Source: Sphingopyxis sp. RIFCSPHIGHO2_12_FULL_65_19
GTDB lineage: Bacteria > Pseudomonadota > Alphaproteobacteria > Sphingomonadales > Sphingomonadaceae
DNA length: 64,000 nucleotides
NCBI RefSeq assembly: GCF_001830555.1
Contig: NZ_MIAM01000014.1
Location: 155,562-219,561, forward strand
Direction of reading: 5' to 3'
The translations under genes and the position numbers were made by a program. Shown here in pieces: positions 60,870 through 64,000 of the stretch. The notes beneath the pieces are model-generated. The model ran no database searches. It saw only the letters and a program-made list of their open reading frames with translations, and was not told where the DNA came from. How positions within the stretch are numbered: position 1 is the first letter of the stretch; the number at the start of each line of letters is the position of its first letter.

Positions 60870-61624
60870 CGGCAGTCGGCCAGCGTGATTTCGTAAAGCT
60901 TCGGCCAGTTTTTGCCGGTGACGAACAGGCGCCTGTTTTTCGCGTCCCACGCGATCCCGTTGAGCACGCTGTCGGTCCCGCTTGCCCCGGCATCGGCCCG
61001 CAGCCCCGACAGGTCGACGAGCGCGGCGACCTCGCCCGTGGCGGGATCGATCCGGACGATGAAGTCGGTCATCCACACATTGGCCCAAACCTGTCCGTCG
61101 ATCGTTTCCAGTTCATTGATCATGGTGATCGGACGGCCGCCGAAGCGCACGGTGACGCGCCTTTGTTCGGTCATCGTTGCAGGGTCGAGGAAACGGAGCA
61201 TCGACGTCCCGTCGCTCAGCGCCAGGCTGCCGTCGACCATCGTGACGCCCCACCCTTCGCCTTGGTAACGAAAGGTGCCGACGGGTTTCAGATCCTTGAT
61301 CGACCAGCGATTGCCGATACCGCCCCGCCAGGTCACGCCGACGATCTGGTCGCCCCAGCGCGTGATGCCTTCGCCGAACTGGTCCTGCGGCAGTTTCGTT
61401 TCGGCCAGCGCCTTGCCGGTCTTGAGGTCGAGGCGTGCGACGCGCGACCGGCCATATTGGCCGGTGGCTTCGTACAGATGGCCTTCGTCCCAGAAGAGGC
61501 CCTGGGTGAAGCTGGTGGCATCGTGCGGGAAAGTCTCGACGATGCGGTATCCGCAGCGCTCGATCGGCGGCGGCTTGACCGTGGGGTCGGCGAGCATCGC
61601 GAGGGTGAGAAGGAAAATCGTCAC
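60866..61624 (-). CDS. glutaminyl-peptide cyclotransferase-like protein
   Basis: The product of about 252 residues has a signal-like N-terminus (MTIFLLTLAMLA) and a beta-propeller sequence of the plant-type glutaminyl cyclotransferases: FPHDATSFTQGLFWDEGHLYEATGQYG (in part), NELETIDGQVWANVW and LNGIAWDAKNRRLFVTGKNWPKLYEI. It would cyclise N-terminal glutamine to pyroglutamate in the periplasm. The start is a GTG at 61624. The gene ends convergently with the PfpI-like gene. Confidence 0.85.
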   Translation of the reverse strand: MTIFLLTLAMLADPTVKPPPIERCGYRIVETFPHDATSFTQGLFWDEGHLYEATGQYGRSRVARLDLKTGKALAETKLPQDQFGEGITRWGDQIVGVTWRGGIGNRWSIKDLKPVGTFRYQGEGWGVTMVDGSLALSDGTSMLRFLDPATMTEQRRVTVRFGGRPITMINELETIDGQVWANVWMTDFIVRIDPATGEVAALVDLSGLRADAGASGTDSVLNGIAWDAKNRRLFVTGKNWPKLYEITLADCR

Positions 61625-61766
61625 CGCCCCTAGCTATGCCGCATCATCTGAACTGGCAATGACGGAACCGCCGCGCCCCTGCGAAGGCGGGGGCCCATCT
61701 CCTGCGCTCGCCTTTTCAACCGCCGGTTCCTTGGAAAAGCGCGCTTAGGTGATGGGCCAAAGAAAA

Positions 61767-61792
61767 GGGCCGGAGGATTGCTCCCCCGGCCC
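61767..61792 (-). terminator. hairpin terminator after groEL
   Basis: Stem GGGCCGG ... CCGGCCC. Read leftward, the stem is followed by TTTTCTTT. It may act in both directions, since a T-run also follows on the plus strand. Confidence 0.75.
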
Positions 61793-61828
61793 TCTTTTTC
61801 GTTGGCTGAACGCCGAACGGCGGGACGT

Positions 61829-63511
<1,683 letters not shown>

Positions 63512-63535
63512 TCACTCTCAATTCGATGAAATCGC

Positions 63536-63823
63536 TCAGGCGATGACGCCGAGGATGTCCGATTCCTTCATGATCAGCAGCTCTTCGCCGTCGACCTTGA
63601 CCTCGGTGCCCGACCATTTGCCGAACAGGATGCGGTCGCCCGCCTTCACGTCGAGCGGGGTCACCTTGCCGTCATCGGCGCGGGTGCCGGTGCCGACGGA
63701 GACGACTTCGCCTTCCTGCGGCTTTTCCTTGGCAGTGTCGGGGATGATGATGCCGCCAGCCGTCTTTTCTTCGGCTTCGATACGGCGGACCAGCACGCGG
63801 TCGTGCAGCGGACGAAATTGCAT
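63536..63823 (-). CDS. groES: co-chaperonin GroES
   Basis: The product of 95 residues is a complete 10-kDa chaperonin. [38 protein letters not shown] (in part) includes the mobile loop that binds GroEL, and [33 protein letters not shown] is the rest of the domain. It is the first gene of the operon, behind a CIRCE element. Confidence 0.99.
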   Translation of the reverse strand: MQFRPLHDRVLVRRIEAEEKTAGGIIIPDTAKEKPQEGEVVSVGTGTRADDGKVTPLDVKAGDRILFGKWSGTEVKVDGEELLIMKESDILGVIA

Positions 63824-63855
63824 GGATTACCCTCCAGAAATGCAAAAGATGTCGC

Positions 63856-63882
63856 TTAGCACTCACAGGGCGCGAGTGCTAA
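63856..63882. promoter_or_regulatory. CIRCE element (HrcA operator)
   Basis: TTAGCACTC - N9 - GAGTGCTAA, a perfect match to the CIRCE consensus, 33 bases upstream of the groES start. It is the binding site of the heat-shock repressor HrcA. Confidence 0.97.
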
Positions 63883-63889
63883 CAGTGGG

Positions 63890-63918
63890 CATATGGGTGG
63901 GGGTTGTGACAGCGTCAA
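63890..63918 (-). promoter_or_regulatory. groESL promoter
   Basis: On the minus strand, TTGACG (63918-63913) and CATATG (63895-63890) are spaced by 17 bases, fitting a housekeeping sigma factor. The -10 box lies just upstream of the CIRCE element, so HrcA binding would block transcription. Confidence 0.75.
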
Positions 63919-64000
63919 GGCGATTAAGGGAAAATTTCCGGCCGGGCGGTAGGGCCGCCAGATGGGGTGCGAGATTCCGATCAGCAAGGGCGTCGAATTG

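Overview
The window is high-GC DNA from an alphaproteobacterium of the Sphingomonadaceae, most likely a Sphingopyxis-like heterotroph. The evidence is a PhoK-type alkaline phosphatase close to the Sphingomonas enzyme, a methionine synthase split into two genes, a TonB-dependent receptor serving a sugar locus, UbiK/TspO/TlyA/YbjN housekeeping genes, and a CIRCE-controlled groESL. The genus is an inference, not a proof.

Layout. 1-7.9 kb: a truncated DUF4863 gene, a divergent TetR regulator and SnoaL/NmrA pair with twin operators, a MarR regulator with a Cys cluster, rpiA, a thioredoxin/MsrA-like protein paired with a SirB1-like protein, and a divergent bdcA/bdcR pair very similar to the E. coli one. 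8.1-10.2 kb: an IS91-type element that carries its own tyrosine recombinase. 10.7-13.5 kb: a membrane PAS-GGDEF-EAL protein.

13.8-29.1 kb is the most interesting block. Nine leftward genes overlap or nearly abut (glycerate kinase, MFS transporter, Zn-dehydrogenase, Gfo/Idh/MocA dehydrogenase, alpha-galactosidase, galT, galK, ROK sugar kinase, mannose-6-phosphate isomerase). Opposite a LysR regulator lie a TonB-dependent receptor and a GH63 enzyme of the glucosyl-/mannosylglycerate hydrolase type. Read together, the locus should import small glycosides, release galactose, a second hexose and glycerate in the cytoplasm, and feed all three into central metabolism. Red-algal osmolytes (digeneaside, floridoside) or related glycosyl-glycerate compounds are plausible substrates; this is an inference. 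An AraC regulator, a phytanoyl-CoA-type dioxygenase and a tannase-like esterase follow.

32.4-38.5 kb: a LysR regulator divergent from dabB-dabA-PII-like-DUF6671, an energy-coupled inorganic-carbon uptake operon in a probable heterotroph. 38.8-42.4 kb: an SDR gene with a LuxR-type HTH in front, then a large tyrosine integrase beside tRNA-Gln, which suggests an island boundary. 42.5-64 kb is mostly core: ilvE, MarR, proC, phoK, dsbD, tlyA, tspO, ubiK, ybjN, a beta-helix protein, then a methionine operon (ArsR-methyltransferase, metF, metH N part, GNAT, metH C part) behind a perfect 10-bp-arm palindrome. Three small lipoproteins, a PfpI-like protein, a glutaminyl-peptide cyclotransferase and groESL complete the window.

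No rRNA genes or CRISPR arrays were seen. One tRNA gene was found.
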